64,000 nucleotides of DNA from Pollenia angustigena (GCA_930367215.1 OV884056.1:286484067-286548066), one strand, 5' to 3'; counted from the first letter of the stretch, positions 11,131 to 24,178 are shown. Notes: a model not told the origin generated them from the letters alone. A program made the numbers and translations.

Positions 11131-13329
11131 ACTCTTTTATATCATCATGTGTTTTGGTTGGCCTACCCTTACGTAAGCAGAACAATGGTTACGTTTATTT
11201 TGAAAGATATTTCTCCATATCTTTTGTACCTAAATTACGTTTGGGATGCGCGGGTGAAAAATATGTTTCTCAACAACTGTTATAAGGAAAACCCTTAAAA
11301 AGCTTTTTTTCTGTTACCCCAAAGAGCTTTTGAATACCATCAGTTTCTTTTAAATTTTATAAATTAAAAATAAAACTTTTGTAAAATAAAATCTTGTGAA
11401 CTTTTTTTTATAACTTAAAAAAGTTTTGATTAAAAAAATTATAAATTAAAAGCTTTTTTGAATGAAAATAAAGTGCTCATGGACATTGACCAATTGGTTT
11501 TGAAGATGAATTTATGTTGGTTTTAAAATTTTGTACAAATACGATCAATCAATTATGTAGTTTGATTTATTATTATAATTAATAATTTTTTTTTTGTTTT
11601 GTTTTGTTTATTTAACTGAAAAACAAGGAAAAACAAATAAATGCTAAAAATATGCAATTTTTCTTTAAAAAAAATAAACAATTTTTTTGTTGTTTTGCGC
11701 TTTAAACTTAAAACTTAATTAAAATTTGTTTAAATTGTAACTAGAATTTAAATTGTTAATAAAATGAGTTTTTAATAAAAAGTAGGTAAAACAAAACAAT
11801 TATAATAATTTTTTTTTCTTAAATAAAAGAAAGAAAAAAAAAACTTAAGAAAAATTTAAAGCTTATGCTATTAAGAATTAAAAAATAGATAAAAGTTTTT
11901 TTTTCTTAAACTTATAATAAATTAAAATTAAAAAATAAAACAAATAAAGGAAAGAAATTAAAAACAAAAATAAAAAACTTACCTTAATTTTAAACGCTTT
12001 TGCGTGACATTGATGGGCTGCTTTTTAAGCTTTTTTAGAAAAAGTTTTAAAGGTTTTTCTACTTAAAGCTTTTACATTATTTCGTTAAGACTTTTGCTGG
12101 TAAAACGTCACTAATTTACATAATTTGCCATCATCATCGTCATCATTTTGCCATCTCACCGTTGCATTTTTATGTCATTTACTACTGAGATACCACCAGC
12201 TGTGTTCACTGATATCATATTGTTAGCTTTAAACTTCAAAGCGAGCACAGGGTGTATCCCGGCAATAAATACATTTAACATTTTTCTTATAGTTATTAAA
12301 TGTTTGTCTTTAATTTTAGATGCAGCTTGCATTTTATTTTTACCAGTGTTTGTGTTTTGCTTGCATTCAGCAAAAAAGCTTTTCTTTTGCTTGTTGGTTT
12401 TTTGCACATTTTCAATTTTAATTAAAAATTAAATTAGTTTAGACACTCACCACAAACCAACAAGCACCGCAAATACGAGTGATTAGATACGAAGTGGAAA
12501 ACGAATAGATTCTTCTTTTCAAGTTTTATTGTTTATGTTTTGTTTCTCTTATTGTTTTTGTTGTTGTTGTTGAATTAAGCTGTTGCTGGCTTTTTTAAAA
12601 AAGCTTTTTTTCAGTTTTGTGTTGGTGTTAATGTTCTCTCTCTCTCTCTTTCTCTGTTTCTTATAAAGTGTAATTGTGTTTGTAAAGTTTTGTGTTTTCA
12701 ACAGCTGCCATACAAGTTTTCAAGTCAGTTAAAAATAAGGTTTTCCCATTCCTGTTTGTCTCTTTTGAAATACTAATTGAAAAGTTTCGTCTCTTCTTTT
12801 TTTCTTTGACTCTCTTTAGCTTTAGCTTTGTATGTATATCTTTAGTTTTCCTGCATTTTGCTTGCTATTGAAAGTTTTCTTTAAATGTCAAAGGGTATTT
12901 CCCCAGTTTAATTTTTTCTTCTTACATATTTTTTTTTTTAACCGGAAGGAATTAAATACTTTTGAAAGAATGTGTCGATAACTACTAAAAGAAACCGTTT
13001 TTTTTTCTTTTTTATTGACCACAATTTAGTGTTAAAAATGTCAAAGTGAATTGTTACTATTTAACATGAAATAAATTAGATTAATTAGACCAGGTCGGTC
13101 CTTTTGTAATAAGAAAGATTTAACGAAAAATATACATAATTAAAACATAATTTAAAAAACAATTTTGAGCTCTACTATGACTCTTAGGAAAATTTGCAAA
13201 ACATATTATCTACAATTATAAAGTAAGGGACAGCTGTGGAAAAAACAATGCATTTAACAATCGCCACATGATTATGAATTCAACAAACACAGCTATTAGC
13301 AATTTGAGTTCATAATCCGGCAAGATTAT
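11131..13329. other. Very AT-rich DNA, no gene seen
   Basis: Long A/T blocks at 11.3-12.0 kb. A (CT) microsatellite lies at 12635-12649. The 94-codon frame at 12148-12432 and its antisense partner have no recognisable domain. The stretch reads like intron or intergenic DNA. Confidence 0.5.
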
Positions 13330-13830
13330 ACACTCGAACCTTGTATTGGACCTCGAGCTAAATAACCTCCCCTACTTTCAAAAAATTGCTGGCACCATCT
13401 GTTGAGTAGCAACAGCAATAAGGGGTAATCCTCGCTCAGGCCAAGCTCTTCCACAAAAGGTAAAAAATCAGGCCTTTAGTGGGATTTTCAGGATTTCCTT
13501 TCCCGCGACTGTGGGTTGAAACTACAACCAGCATGCGATCAGTGGTCACCCAAAGGAAAAGCAAAATTTCCGCAAAGAGAATCTTCCTTAAAGACAGAAA
13601 TCATTTACCGCAACAAGGAGATTGCAAGAATGGACGTCCAACTAAGATTTAGTCCAGTGACGAGTCATTGCGGACTACTGACTTCCGTGGTACCAGATAT
13701 GATCTCCGGCCACTCAGAGGTCGTAAATATCTCCTGAGATCGGTCAATTTTGGATTTTTTCCCAATGCCAGGTATTAACTGCTCCTGATTTCATCGGATT
13801 AGATGATCCCTACAATATCCCAGGGGGAAA
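13330..13830 (+). repeat. Dispersed repeat R2, copy 1 (coding-like)
   Basis: Noticeably more GC than its surroundings. It shares a TTCCGCAAAGAGAATCTTCC block with the reverse-strand copy near 26.7 kb. It also shares a block from GTACCAGAT to AGGTC..GTCAATTTTG and ACTGCTCCTGATT with the copy near 43.9 kb. A 73-codon frame spans 13516-13737, but the frame differs between copies, so a decayed coding region of an unknown element is likelier than a live gene. Confidence 0.5.
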
Positions 13831-14158
13831 AAGTTGGTAACTTGCAAACTAGTCTTTATGGAGTAGGCAAAGCAAATCAAAAAAAGCTTCTGTTGAACTG
13901 CAATATCAGACAGGGACATTTGCCAGCTGGCCAAGCGCCTCTCCAGGCTACAAGATACGTTTTTAATCGGCCATAAGTAACCATATTAGCAACCAGTCTT
14001 GAGGATATCCTAATCACTGGCGCCTACTAACTGGTTTCAATTATTTTAGTATCTGTTTTAACAATAAATCTGTTTTAACAATAAAAACTTATCAGGGCAA
14101 TAGTAACATAGACATAGATAGGCAATAGACATAGTAACATAATGTAGTGAAACAGACC
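13831..14158. other. No recognisable feature
   Basis: Moderate-GC DNA after R2, possibly its continuation. Nothing further can be named. Confidence 0.35.
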
Positions 14159-14234
14159 AGGGTCTCAGGAGGGTATCGAACCCGCAACCATCAAACTGAT
14201 AGATAACCTCACTTCCAACTAGCCTATCGGGGCA
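14159..14234 (-). mobile_element. tRNA-derived SINE head (diverged)
   Basis: On the minus strand it begins GTGCCCCGATAGGCTAGTTG (A-box-like) and contains GCGGGTTCGATACCCTC (B-box-like), then GAGACCCTGG. It aligns with the SINEs at 24.3, 28.3 and 58.9 kb. It is not a functional tRNA: the stems are mismatched and the family has a non-tRNA tail. Confidence 0.65.
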
Positions 14235-14384
14235 CTGCGAAAGCACTTTATGCTAGACTGACGTGGTGAGTAGGTCCACCAAAACAATCCCACTTTCACC
14301 AAGCGTCTACCTCGTAACGAACGGGCTTTATAAGAAATGCTGTGGTTCAGCTACACTTAAGCTGGCAGCCCCATGAAAAGACTA

Positions 14385-14480
14385 GCCCCCGTATTCATAA
14401 ACGATTATTAAATTAAATATTATTGAGGACAATTTTCATAGAGAAATTAGTTTTGTAAACCTTTTTTTAAATTTTTTTTA
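14385..14480 (+). mobile_element. Single end of the CCCCGTATT family
   Basis: CCCCCGTATTCATAAACG followed by ATTATTAAAT matches one arm of the palindromic element at 63.3 kb and the single arm at 61.85 kb. No matching right end was found nearby. Confidence 0.55.
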
Positions 14481-14849
14481 AATAATACAGGCATAATAAC
14501 ATACTGCTCCCAAATCACCACAACCACGATTTGGCGTAAAAGAAATATATTTCTATAAGAGGATCCATATACTTTTTTTTTGTTTTACAAATTTATTCGA
14601 AATACAAATGTGCCTCAGACAGTGATTGTGAATAGTGTACTCCAATATTTAATATGACTTATGAAAGTTTTAGAATTTTATTATTACAATAATTAGTTTT
14701 TGTTTTTCTTATTGAACTGTTCTTCGTTTTTAATCCAAAATTTTTTATATTATCTAAATCAGGCTTAAGTTTATCAAATTAAATTCTCATTAAATTAATT
14801 TTAATGAAGGAAGAAATTTTACACCATGAAATTAATTGAAAATAAAAAT
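14481..14849. other. AT-rich DNA, nothing recognised
   Basis: No coding or structural feature seen. Confidence 0.4.
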
Positions 14850-14950
14850 TGGTAATTTTTATTCTTGGCTGAACCAAGGCTCGAACTTGGGTCGACTTCA
14901 TATGTTTCGAGAACAACCACATTCTCGTCATTACAATTCCTAACTAATAT
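14850..14950 (-). mobile_element. Second SINE-like family, copy 1
   Basis: On the minus strand, AAGTTCGAGCCTTGGTTCAG resembles a B-box, and ATTCTCGAAACATAT-type text lies upstream. The copy at 29050-29160 shares the same order, including an adjoining AAAATTAATTGAAAA-type tail. It probably derives from a different tRNA than the main SINE. Confidence 0.45.
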
Positions 14951-15338
14951 ATAAATATTTTTAAAAGAAAAATGGTTTGAATTTGTTTTTTTTTTTTAAA
15001 TCTATATTGTTATTTCTTTACAAAATTATAAAAAAAATCAGTGGCTTTGGCTGTGCTTGTGTATGGGGCATTCTAACATTATATGTATATGACTAATTAA
15101 AGTCTAAACAATTATTTCAATTCACAGGTTTTTTCGGTACTTGAAAACAAATTCAGCTTAAAATTTTCTTTAATTTTTTTTTTTAAACTAGACAAAACTT
15201 TAAAGTTATAAAAAACTAATCGTAAATACATGTGCACATGTCTATAATCCACTTGGTGATGACTTAATACAATTCCTTTGCTCTGAATTTTGCAAGCAGC
15301 TCACCACTTGCCGCGTGCACCAAGTATTCCCTGGCCTT
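14951..15338. other. AT-rich DNA, nothing recognised
   Basis: No coding or structural feature seen. Confidence 0.4.
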
Positions 15339-15987
15339 CCTAAGAAAGAAAGTCACAGCTCCATTTTAGAAGTTTTGAGCAGGGTAGAAAAGAATTCTAC
15401 TCGTGAGCACAATTTGAGTCAATTCCCAGTAAAAAAAATTTGTGTTTAGGAGAAAAAGCGCATAATCGAGCGCTTCAATTAAAGAGCTTTTATGAAGCAG
15501 TAAATGATATAGAATAAAATATACAAAAAAGCTGCTATTTTAGTGCTGACAACGAAAAAGGTTGCAAGCCGAAAAAATAAAAATATACGAAAATGATTAG
15601 AAAAAGGCATTTAAACAAGTGAAAGCAAAACATTAGCGAATATGTTAATATAGTTAGCCCCTAAAAAAGCACTTTTCATGTTAAAAGAAGCGCTTATTGT
15701 CAGCAGAAAATAGGCCTACAAACCGGGAACACCCCATACTAAAATCAGGCATCCCATCAGCAGGTTTGAAGCGATTGAAGGTATGAATTCATACACAAAA
15801 CCTGCTCCTTTTGGAGCACATTGTTTACTGGGTTCTCTAGTTTTAAATGTTGTGCTGGCCAGTTTAAAAATACAACACACGAGCACAAATTTTAAAACAG
15901 AGAATCGACCCGAATGGTGCTCGCGACTAGATTTTTTCCTACCCTGCTGAAAACTACTAAAATCCAGATGTGACCTTCTTTCTTAGG
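15339..15987. mobile_element. Palindromic MITE, CCTAAGAAAG family
   Basis: Long inverted arms start CCTAAGAAAGAAAGTCACAG on the left and the diverged complement on the right, matching over more than 60 bp. Both arms contain GCAGGGTAG and GAGCAC blocks. The centre is occupied by another MITE (15425-15832). No target duplication is clear. Confidence 0.65.
15425..15832. mobile_element. CCCAGTAAA MITE, copy 1 (nested)
   Basis: Bounded by CCCAGTAAAAAAAATTTG and the inverted ACTGGG. The interior shares GAAAAAGCGCATAATC, GCAGTAAATGATA and CAGCAGGTTTGAAGCGATT blocks with copies at 17161 and 38362. Inserted in the middle of the CCTAAGAAAG palindrome. Confidence 0.75.
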
Positions 15988-17160
15988 AGGGCAGTAATGT
16001 GGCTGCTAAAGTAACTAATATGGCGGACAGCTGAGTAGCCTGAATTGCAGACTGAATGAAACCCTTGCGTCTTAGGCAATTAGGTGATAGGCAACGTTGA
16101 ACAATCACTGAAACGCAACTGTTCTTTTGCCGTTTAACGGTTGGCCTAGGAACGGACAAGATGGCATTATAAGTGGCTTTGTCTTAAACCCTTTTTATTA
16201 TAGAAATCACAACCAATATCGATAACACTGTGTGGCCGTTGGTTCTTTTTAGGAACCACGGGCCATAATATATACATATACATATAATGAACGTTATGAT
16301 TTAGTAGGTGAATACATTTTTTACTTGGTTTTTTTCAGAATTAACCTTGAAAAACTTGGGAATTTTATGATACGTAGAGTCAGCACAAAACAAAGAACAA
16401 AAGTTGCTCAATTATATTTTGAAAGTCAGCATTCGATTACTCAGACTCAAAGATCATATTGAATAATGAGTTATGAGGCCAATTTTCACCTCAAAGGTGA
16501 GTGGTTCTTCTTAATAAAAACCAAGAATAATTGTTGAACATCAAATGCACCCACCTAATATCCTTTGTACACTTGCATACATTTCGGAGGAACGCATGGA
16601 ATATGTTGAAAATGTGAAATACGCGTTCGCACTTGAAACATCTACTATCAATAAAAAAATGTCACCATTTCTGAAAAAAAACTTTTATTTTTTTAAATAC
16701 TTTTTTTCTACAAAAGTGCCAACATTTCAAAAGATAACACCAAAATGTATTTCTAATTCATTTCGTTTAATAATTTTAGCAAAATTAAGCTTGCAGAAAA
16801 GGAAAAACTTGAAAAATGGTAACGCTGCTTTCAAACTTCCATTTTGTGAGTGATGCCACAATAATAACAGAATTTATTGCCACTTTTCTAGTGATGACAC
16901 TAAAAGAATCGAAAAATGTAAAAGGGAACAAAATGAGATAGTAAGATTCTGTAAAGATGTTGACAAATTTTGATTTTTAGTCCTATGTATTTCTTATGGG
17001 AAAATTCCAACATCTTCGCAAATTGATGTTAAATGTTGACAAGTGAGAAAAGGCATAAGGCTTGTTTAAGAAATGTCAAAAAATTATGTACAATGAAAAA
17101 AAAAAATCTTATCATGTAAAAGAAGAATGTATTGAGTAGGACAGAATATGGATAAACATA
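15988..17160. other. No recognisable gene
   Basis: A 102-codon frame at 16545-16853 is the longest here. It is lysine/phenylalanine-rich and ends in A/T runs, with no domain I recognise. A TATATACATATACATATA stretch lies near 16268. Confidence 0.4.
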
Positions 17161-17598
17161 CCCAGTAAAAAATGTGCTCCAAAAGGAGCAGGATTTGTGT
17201 ATGAATTTATACCACAAATCGCTTCAAACCTGCTGATGGGATGCCTGATTTTTGTATGGGGCGTTCCCGGTTTGGAGGACAATTTTCTGCTGACAATAAG
17301 CGCTTCTTTTAACATGCAAACAAAGCATTCCTAAAGCGCTTTTTAGGGGCTTATTATATTAACTTATTCATTAATGTTTTGCTTTTACTTTTGTTTAAAT
17401 GCCCTTTTCCAACCATTTTCGCATATTTTTATTTTCTTTTCGGTTTGCAAACTTCTTCGTTGTCAGCACTAAAATAGCAGCTTTTTGTATATTTTATTCT
17501 ATATCATTTACTGCTTTATAAAAGCTCTTTTATTGAAGCGCTCGATTATGCGCGTTTTCTCTTAAGTGCTTCGAAAAAACCCAAATTTTTTTACTGGG
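17161..17598. mobile_element. CCCAGTAAA MITE, copy 2
   Basis: Ends CCCAGTAAAAAA and TTTTTTTACTGGG. The flanks AACATA (left) and TACATA (right) agree in five of six positions, suggesting a short 5-6-bp duplication. The interior is in the opposite orientation to copies 1 and 3. Two 60-70-codon minus-strand frames overlap its left part and are not conserved. Confidence 0.75.
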
Positions 17599-19150
17599 TA
17601 CATATATTGAAGGTGTTAACATTTTTATACAATAACAAAAACAACCAAAATCGACTCATGAAATTTTCATGTAGTTTTTGTATTATAGAACTGAACCATC
17701 AGCCCTTTTTTGTTATTAACTTAGCTGTTTAATATCTTTACTTATACCATTCGTATAAACAAGAGACTTTTATTCTCTCAGAAAAGATCATTGGTCCATA
17801 CTTTTTAATTAATAAAAATTTAGTTTAAATAATTAATTTTGTAATGGCCTTCAATAAGGCCCGAGGTAGTGAACAATCCAGAATTGTGATTCAAAAAAGA
17901 AGGAGCCACAGATCACACAGCTCTTCCAACTTTTTATTTTAGTTTTATATCGCTGTATTTCTTTTACACTTGGACTTCGGGCTAACATATTAATATTTAA
18001 TATTTAATATTTATTTAGCTCTTTGTAAAAAAAAATGGTTCATATTTTTAGTCAATATCACTTTTTACGAATAGTTATTTAATTAATTAAATTTTTAATT
18101 TTAAACTTTTGGCTTATGGACTTATTGTTTTTTCCAGCAATTTTTTAATGATTGTTCTATTTCTTCTTTTCTGAAAATGTTGTCTTATTTCTATTTTAAT
18201 ATTCAAACAGATTCTAAGATCTCATTACATATGGGCATTTCCCCAGAATGGTCTACCAGGATAAACAAATAAAATGTTGATTATCATCGTCTTTTATTGT
18301 TTATCATTAGCAAAAAAAAGTCTATGTTTTTATAAAAGAATGGTTTTCTAGCATATCTGAGCTGTTTTACTTGAGGAAATTGGGCTGGAAACTGGAAAAT
18401 TTTATAATTTTCTGTATTTTCTACTTCTAAAGACATTTTAATATACTTATTTTACATGCAAAAAATATGTTATGTTTACACTCTTTCTTCATAATCTCTC
18501 CATTACAATCAATTGTAAAAGGAGTATTAAGTTTTTCTGTTAAGGAAATTTGATGACATTTATGGTGAAATGCATAGTGATAATAATAAAAAAACATATG
18601 GAAAAATCGCGACTGGTACATAAGCCAATAAAATAAAAACCAAGAGAGATATTTTATTTTGTAAATATTGGATGGAGACCTACATTAATACACTTTTAAA
18701 ATATTTTAACCACTTTTGAAAATTCCGTTTCATTACGCAGATTTTTACATTTCTCTACTGTCTGCCGAAGTCGACTTCTTTTTTGCATAAGTTCGTGACC
18801 ACACGTTTATAACTCTTATTATGAAAACTTAAACTCGATTAAATCCATCTATTGTACTAAACATAGAGCTACCCAAATGCTATCGAATCGCAAAAAAAAT
18901 GCTAAGAAAAGTTTTGTTTTCTATATTATTTGTACATTAAAAGCGTAAGAACGTACGTTCGTGACCCCAGGTAATGCCTATATTTTATTTTTATAATTGA
19001 TTTAAAAAACTTGAGCAACAATTTGAAAAATTTTGTAAACTTTTTTTAATTACAATTTTAAAGTCTGTCTAGTTAAATTTTCTAAACACTTCTTAGCTCT
19101 AGTAATTTAAGACTGCTGTAATTTTATTTCCTACTGTTTAGAAAAACCCA
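17599..19150. other. AT-rich DNA, nothing recognised
   Basis: No transposon terminus, RNA gene or plausible exon was seen. Confidence 0.4.
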
Positions 19151-19236
19151 ACAATATGTCAGTCAGTCGTATGTACAGCAGCCGGAGTACAGGAATAAGG
19201 GGCAACAAGTGTGATGCTTTCAACAACAAACAAAAA
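19151..19236 (+). other. Possible short exon or conserved patch
   Basis: From an ATG at 19156 the frame reads MSVSRMYSSRSTGIRGNK in a patch of balanced base composition within very AT-rich DNA. GTGTGATG follows as a weak donor-like site. A second balanced patch at 19757-19830 follows a T-rich AACAG acceptor-like sequence. Neither patch has a recognisable domain. This is a speculative call, listed so the patch is not lost. Confidence 0.15.
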
Positions 19237-21412
19237 AAAAAAAAAAATTATGTACTTATACATCTTTATTTTTATTACGTTTTCCTTTTATATACTTAAA
19301 TAAAAAAATTGCTATGTATAAAGTGTAATGGGTATTTGTAAATTGTAAATATCTTTTAAAATATATACACAAATTGTTTAAACAAAATAATGAATAGAAA
19401 AAAAACAAACAAAAATTAAAATTTTTCACTTTTTGAATTTCATAATGTGTGTGTAACACATCGGGTATTACAAAAAAAAAAAAATTTATATAGTTTTCAG
19501 TTTGACCTTGAAAAGTTATTAATATGTTAGAGAAAAATCTGTTTTTTCGCTTTTAATTATTTATTTAACACTGAAGCTGTTGACTTTTGTAAAATATTTT
19601 TAAGACATTTTTTATTTTTTAAAAAAGGCACTAAGTTTTTCCGGGGGGTTTTTTTTTTTAATATTTTAGCACTTTTTATTTTTATAAAGTTTTAATTAAA
19701 TGTTTGTAATTAGCAAAAATAATTTTTTATAAATTTTATTATTTTTTTTTTAACAGCATCACACAACACCTGTATGTGTTGATGCTACAAAAGGCTTTGT
19801 TCTGGATACTTGGAGTTTCAACACCAAAAGATAGGCAATGAAAAATGTCTTATTGCTTTTTCGCTTTATATGTGTTGTATTTGAGCTGTATGTTCATATG
19901 TATTTGTTGACGTTGGTGTGTGTATGTGGGTGGGTGTGTGAGTGTTTGCATTTTATACATCTATTTGTTGTTTTGCTGCTTCAAAACAAGTTTTGTAGGA
20001 ATATCATTCTTCCACCCACATACTCACACACACGCACACGGACACTTTCGCTTAAACTCATACATACAAACAAACAAATACTTATGAGAAGAGATTGGAA
20101 ATTGATTTCCACAAATAAATACATTTTTACGAGTAGGAAATTGTTTTATAAAAGCAACAAAAACAAAAAAGCTTTGAGTAGGTAAAGAAAATACAACAAT
20201 TAAACTCCAAGAGAGCTTGAACAAACTCGCGCTCTTTCTCTTTTGTCAAACTCATTTCAATACAGTTTAAGTGTTTGGATGTTCGTTTTTTATCCAAACA
20301 TAAATTCTTTAACTTAATCTAAATTTTTGGATAAAAATTTTGTTTAATTAATTAAAAAAATTGTTTAATATAAAATACTCACTCCATTTTGGTTTCCTTA
20401 ACTCACTTGTTACTTCAGTACTGCCTTCTGATTTTCTCTTCTCTTTCAAATAATTTGGCAAATTCCTCTTCAATTTCTTAGCTTTCCAAAAAAAAGTCCG
20501 CAAACCCAAGTTTATTTTTATATTCCTGTTCACTTGCAACTTTTATTCCAAAAAATTTCACTTTCACAATTTGAGGTCTGTTGTGGTTGTTTTTATTGCT
20601 GTTGCTGCCTCATTTGAAAGTGTTTACCCGGCCACCCAGCCATGGGCAAATTTAAAATTTCAGGTTCAAGTGCAGTTGCGCATGTCAAAGTCATTTTCCA
20701 CATTTATTTTCGCTGCTGCTGCTACTGCTGCTACTGCTGCTGATGGTTGTACTTTGACATTAAATGCATCCTGGGCATGAGTTGTGCAGCTTCAACCAAT
20801 AATAATCATCATTGTTGTGGTGAAAGTATACGTGTGTGATGCTTAACCTATATTGCCCCAAAACATTCATAGGACCGAATATCTTTCCTTTCCTTCCACA
20901 GATACATATACAAACATACATATGTACATACGTAGATACAACGCAATAATCGTAAATACAATACCTAAATTGTTAGATGGATGCTTGTAGAGATGTTCTA
21001 ATGATTTGCCACATTTTGCCTCTTTGGTTTTCTTTCTTTTTCGTAATGGGAATCAAACTGCATTTTGTTGTTGGCGTTGCATTTGGATTTGGGAGTTTAA
21101 AGATGTGTGGAGGGAATATGTCTATGTTCCTTTTAATTATATATTTTCAGAATTGTTCGGAATTCGTCTATAAATATAGAAAATAAAATATATGTTAATA
21201 AACTTATTGTAAACTTTTATGGTGTTTTCTTTTTTACAAAAAAATGTGAAATTTTATTAAAAAAAAAAATGCAATTTTATGTCTGTTTCTCAAAAATGTT
21301 GCTCCCGAAAAGGGTGATTTTTTCAGAATAAAACAAGCAAACAGACACCAAATTAGTTTTTAATATATTGCACTTAATTTAAAAATCTTTTAAAAATTTA
21401 TATTTTTTCATG
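19237..21412. other. Anonymous DNA with microsatellites
   Basis: Contains ACACACGCACACGGACAC-type text near 20028, a (CTG/CTA)n tract at 20711-20742 and an ACATACATATGTACATAC tract near 20910. The region 20.56-20.85 kb has near-balanced composition and may be conserved noncoding DNA. The 69-codon frame at 20571 starts like a signal peptide, but it depends on the CTG repeat for its alanine run, so I do not call it. Confidence 0.4.
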
Positions 21413-23008
21413 GTGTCTTCCAGAGCTGCCATTTTTGGTTATTTCTAACCAAAATTGGTTATATTTTTTTGCAATGTGGAGATGTGAATATTTTTTTCAT
21501 TTTGGTTATTTTTTTGTAAAATATTAATACGTACGAATATATTAATACGTACGAATATATTCTTGATACAATTATTTAAGCTCGAATAATTTGTGCTTTG
21601 TTCTACGATTTTTTTCATTATTTGGTACCAATGAACGGAAGTTTTTTATAATTTATCGAAACAGCAACCAAATAGCTTTTTAAGATTTTTGCTTAGAAAA
21701 TATTGCCATTTGTGATTTTTATATTAAAAACGCCATGTTTTGAAATCGAAAACAAATAAAGTTTTAATCAATGGAGATTTTCAATTATTTTTTTTTTAAA
21801 TGAATTTAAGAGTATTAAAGATAAGTAGTACTTAAAGTAGGAATTGCGGAATCGACTTAAGAAAATTACTGAAAAATTACATAAAAGTCGTTTTAGTGTT
21901 TCTAAAAACTTGAAAATAAGTCGGTATGTATATTTATATAATGTTTTTTTTAAGATAATTATTTATTACTTTTTCCCCATTGATTGAACGTTACAAAAGG
22001 CGAATTTGTTTATATTCATCATAATATTTTTCAATGATTCACAAAATATTTCAAATAGAACAATTTTGAAACAATTATTTTTAATAAGAATTATAAATTT
22101 TACATAAAATTTTCAAACAAGAGAAAAAAGTTTTTATAATATTTTAGATATATGTATGTAAATTAGAAAATATTTAAATAAAATGCATTTCGCATATCGC
22201 CAAACGTAAATTTCCATCGACAAAAGGATAAAGAAATCGCCACATTTGACAGTCCTGCCAATTACAGCTAAAAAGCGGAAAACAATTTTCCATTTTTGTA
22301 ATATATAATATAAGCCCTGCACGAATGCATTTGAATGCCGTTTCAAAACATTCGTTTGTTTTTCAACTACTGATTGTCGATTGCATTTTGCTAACGAATC
22401 AAATTCTGTATTGTGAAAAACACATAAAGCACGAAAAGAATATAAACACACAAATGCAAATGAATTTACATTTGTGTATTATAAACGACCAAATACGAAG
22501 TGTAAAGAGCACGGAATATACTCCACAAAACAACGAAACAAACGAATAACACAAAATACACCAAATAACACGAATGAAACGAATAAAACGAATCACACCA
22601 AACAACAGTAACAAAATAGGTGATATGAATTATACTTTTTTTTATTATTAGGTATGACTAGTAAATTTGTATTGAGCAAAAAAAACAAATGAAGATGCAA
22701 GATATTTTTATACAATGTTTAAGTTTAAGTTTTAATTTTAAATTATTTTATTCAAAAGTTACAAAAATATTTTTTAAAATATTTAATTAAAAGTAAAAAA
22801 GAAATGAAAAGCTAAATTTAATTAATTGCAAAATAAAGATAAAAATAATAGGTATAATGAGCAAAATGGCTTAAAATAAAAATAAATTTGTACGGTTTAA
22901 AAATTTTAAAGAATTTTTTTTTTGTCATTAAGTTTTTTTCTGTTAAGATGAAACAAAATAACATAGCATCCGCTAGACATGTACACTTGTCGAAGTAACA
23001 TCGACGAC

Positions 23009-23110
23009 CAGAGTTGCCAATTCAGCGCCTTTGGCGCTAGATTTAGCGCTTTTTAACTGTCGAAAGGCGCATATTTTTTTTAAAAAGCGCTAAATTAGCG
23101 CTTTTATTGA
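23009..23110 (+). mobile_element. Single hAT-like end with AGCGCT repeats
   Basis: CAGAGTTGCCAATTCAGCGCC is the terminus type used by the hAT-like elements here (the first 20 bases count). It is followed by repeated AGCGCTTTT boxes. No matching right end or duplication was found, so it is truncated or solitary. Confidence 0.45.
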
Positions 23111-23260
23111 TACCCAACATTTTTGTACTTTTATTTGCATACATTAAAATCAAGACACATTAAACCAAAATTTGTTTCCGTTTTGAAAATACTTTACTCT
23201 GAAAAGCATTCTATACAAGGAAAGAAGTTTATTTTCTAAAAAAATCCATTTCGTTTCTTA

Positions 23261-24147
23261 AGCTAAGATCCCACTATCGGCGCAATGTACCAATTTTTGT
23301 CGTATTTCATGTGCCGATAGTGGGAACGGTCAACATTTTTGAATATGCGACAATCTGTGCCGAAATTGTGCTGACTGTGGACAATCAAAATTTACCTTGA
23401 TGCGCCGATAATGTGAACACTCTTTTGCACAATGTTGAGCAATCAAATTACTTAATATGTACCGATTTGTATCGGCCACTTGCGCACCGATAACAGTCGC
23501 CAATCAGCGCCGAAACAAGGGATGGCAAAACGAAATTTTTAAATTGCACCAACTGGCTAAAAAAATTTTACTTTTTTGAGCTTAATTGTACCAAAATACA
23601 TTTGTTTTATCTATTATTTATGTATTTAAACGTTAAATAGTACATTGCTACTGTTAAATGAAAGAAAACAAATCGCCTTCACCACAAAACATTGCAGTTG
23701 TATCGATCTTGCCGTCCCTGGTTTGTAAACATCTTTTTACAAAACAACAATTGCAAAAAAAAAAGAACAAGTGCAGTAAGTTTGAATAAAATTGTATACA
23801 TTTTTTATTATATATAAATATATTATTTAAAATTGTTAGGAAACATAATTTAATATTCGGACGGAGAATTTTGCGAATTTCTAAACTAAAATTATGTCTG
23901 CCAACAAGTAAATAAACAAAAACATTTGGTTTAATTTGCCCAAATAGCACGATAGTGTGACCGCATTGTACCGATTATTGTCGCAATTGAGTTTTGGCCG
24001 ATATGAACCGAAAACAATTGTCACAATGTGCGACGATAATGGGACCACCTAAGAATAAATTGTGCAATGTTTTAAAATGTGCGCTGATATAGCACGATAA
24101 AAATCGTCACAGATTATGCTATTTGAGCCGATAGTGGGATCTTAGCT
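23261..24147. mobile_element. PIF/Harbinger-like MITE, CCCACTATCGG family
   Basis: Inverted ends AGCTAAGATCCCACTATCGG, flanked by TTA at 23258-23260 and 24148-24150. Inside, variants of GTGCGCCGATAATGGGA recur on both strands about eight times. The 98-codon minus-strand frame (23654-23950) lies in its middle and has no recognisable motif. Confidence 0.8.
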
Positions 24148-24178
24148 TTAAAATAAGAAAATCCCAAAATAAATAACT

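Noticed and set aside
12148..12432. 94-codon frame with transmembrane-like segments
   Set aside because: T-rich DNA readily gives such frames; the opposite strand is also open for 83 codons, which argues for composition rather than coding.
19838..20185. 115-codon plus-strand frame
   Set aside because: Its interior is a (CA)-type microsatellite and A/T runs; hydrophobic appearance follows from T-rich DNA.
20571..20780. 69-codon frame with signal-peptide-like start and alanine run
   Set aside because: Alanines come from a CTG/CTA microsatellite; no conserved motif, no obvious promoter or splice sites.
23519..23718. Small element between GGGATGGCAA and TTGCCGTCCC inside the Harbinger-like MITE
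   Set aside because: The inverted match is only about 10 bases with no target duplication; insufficient support.
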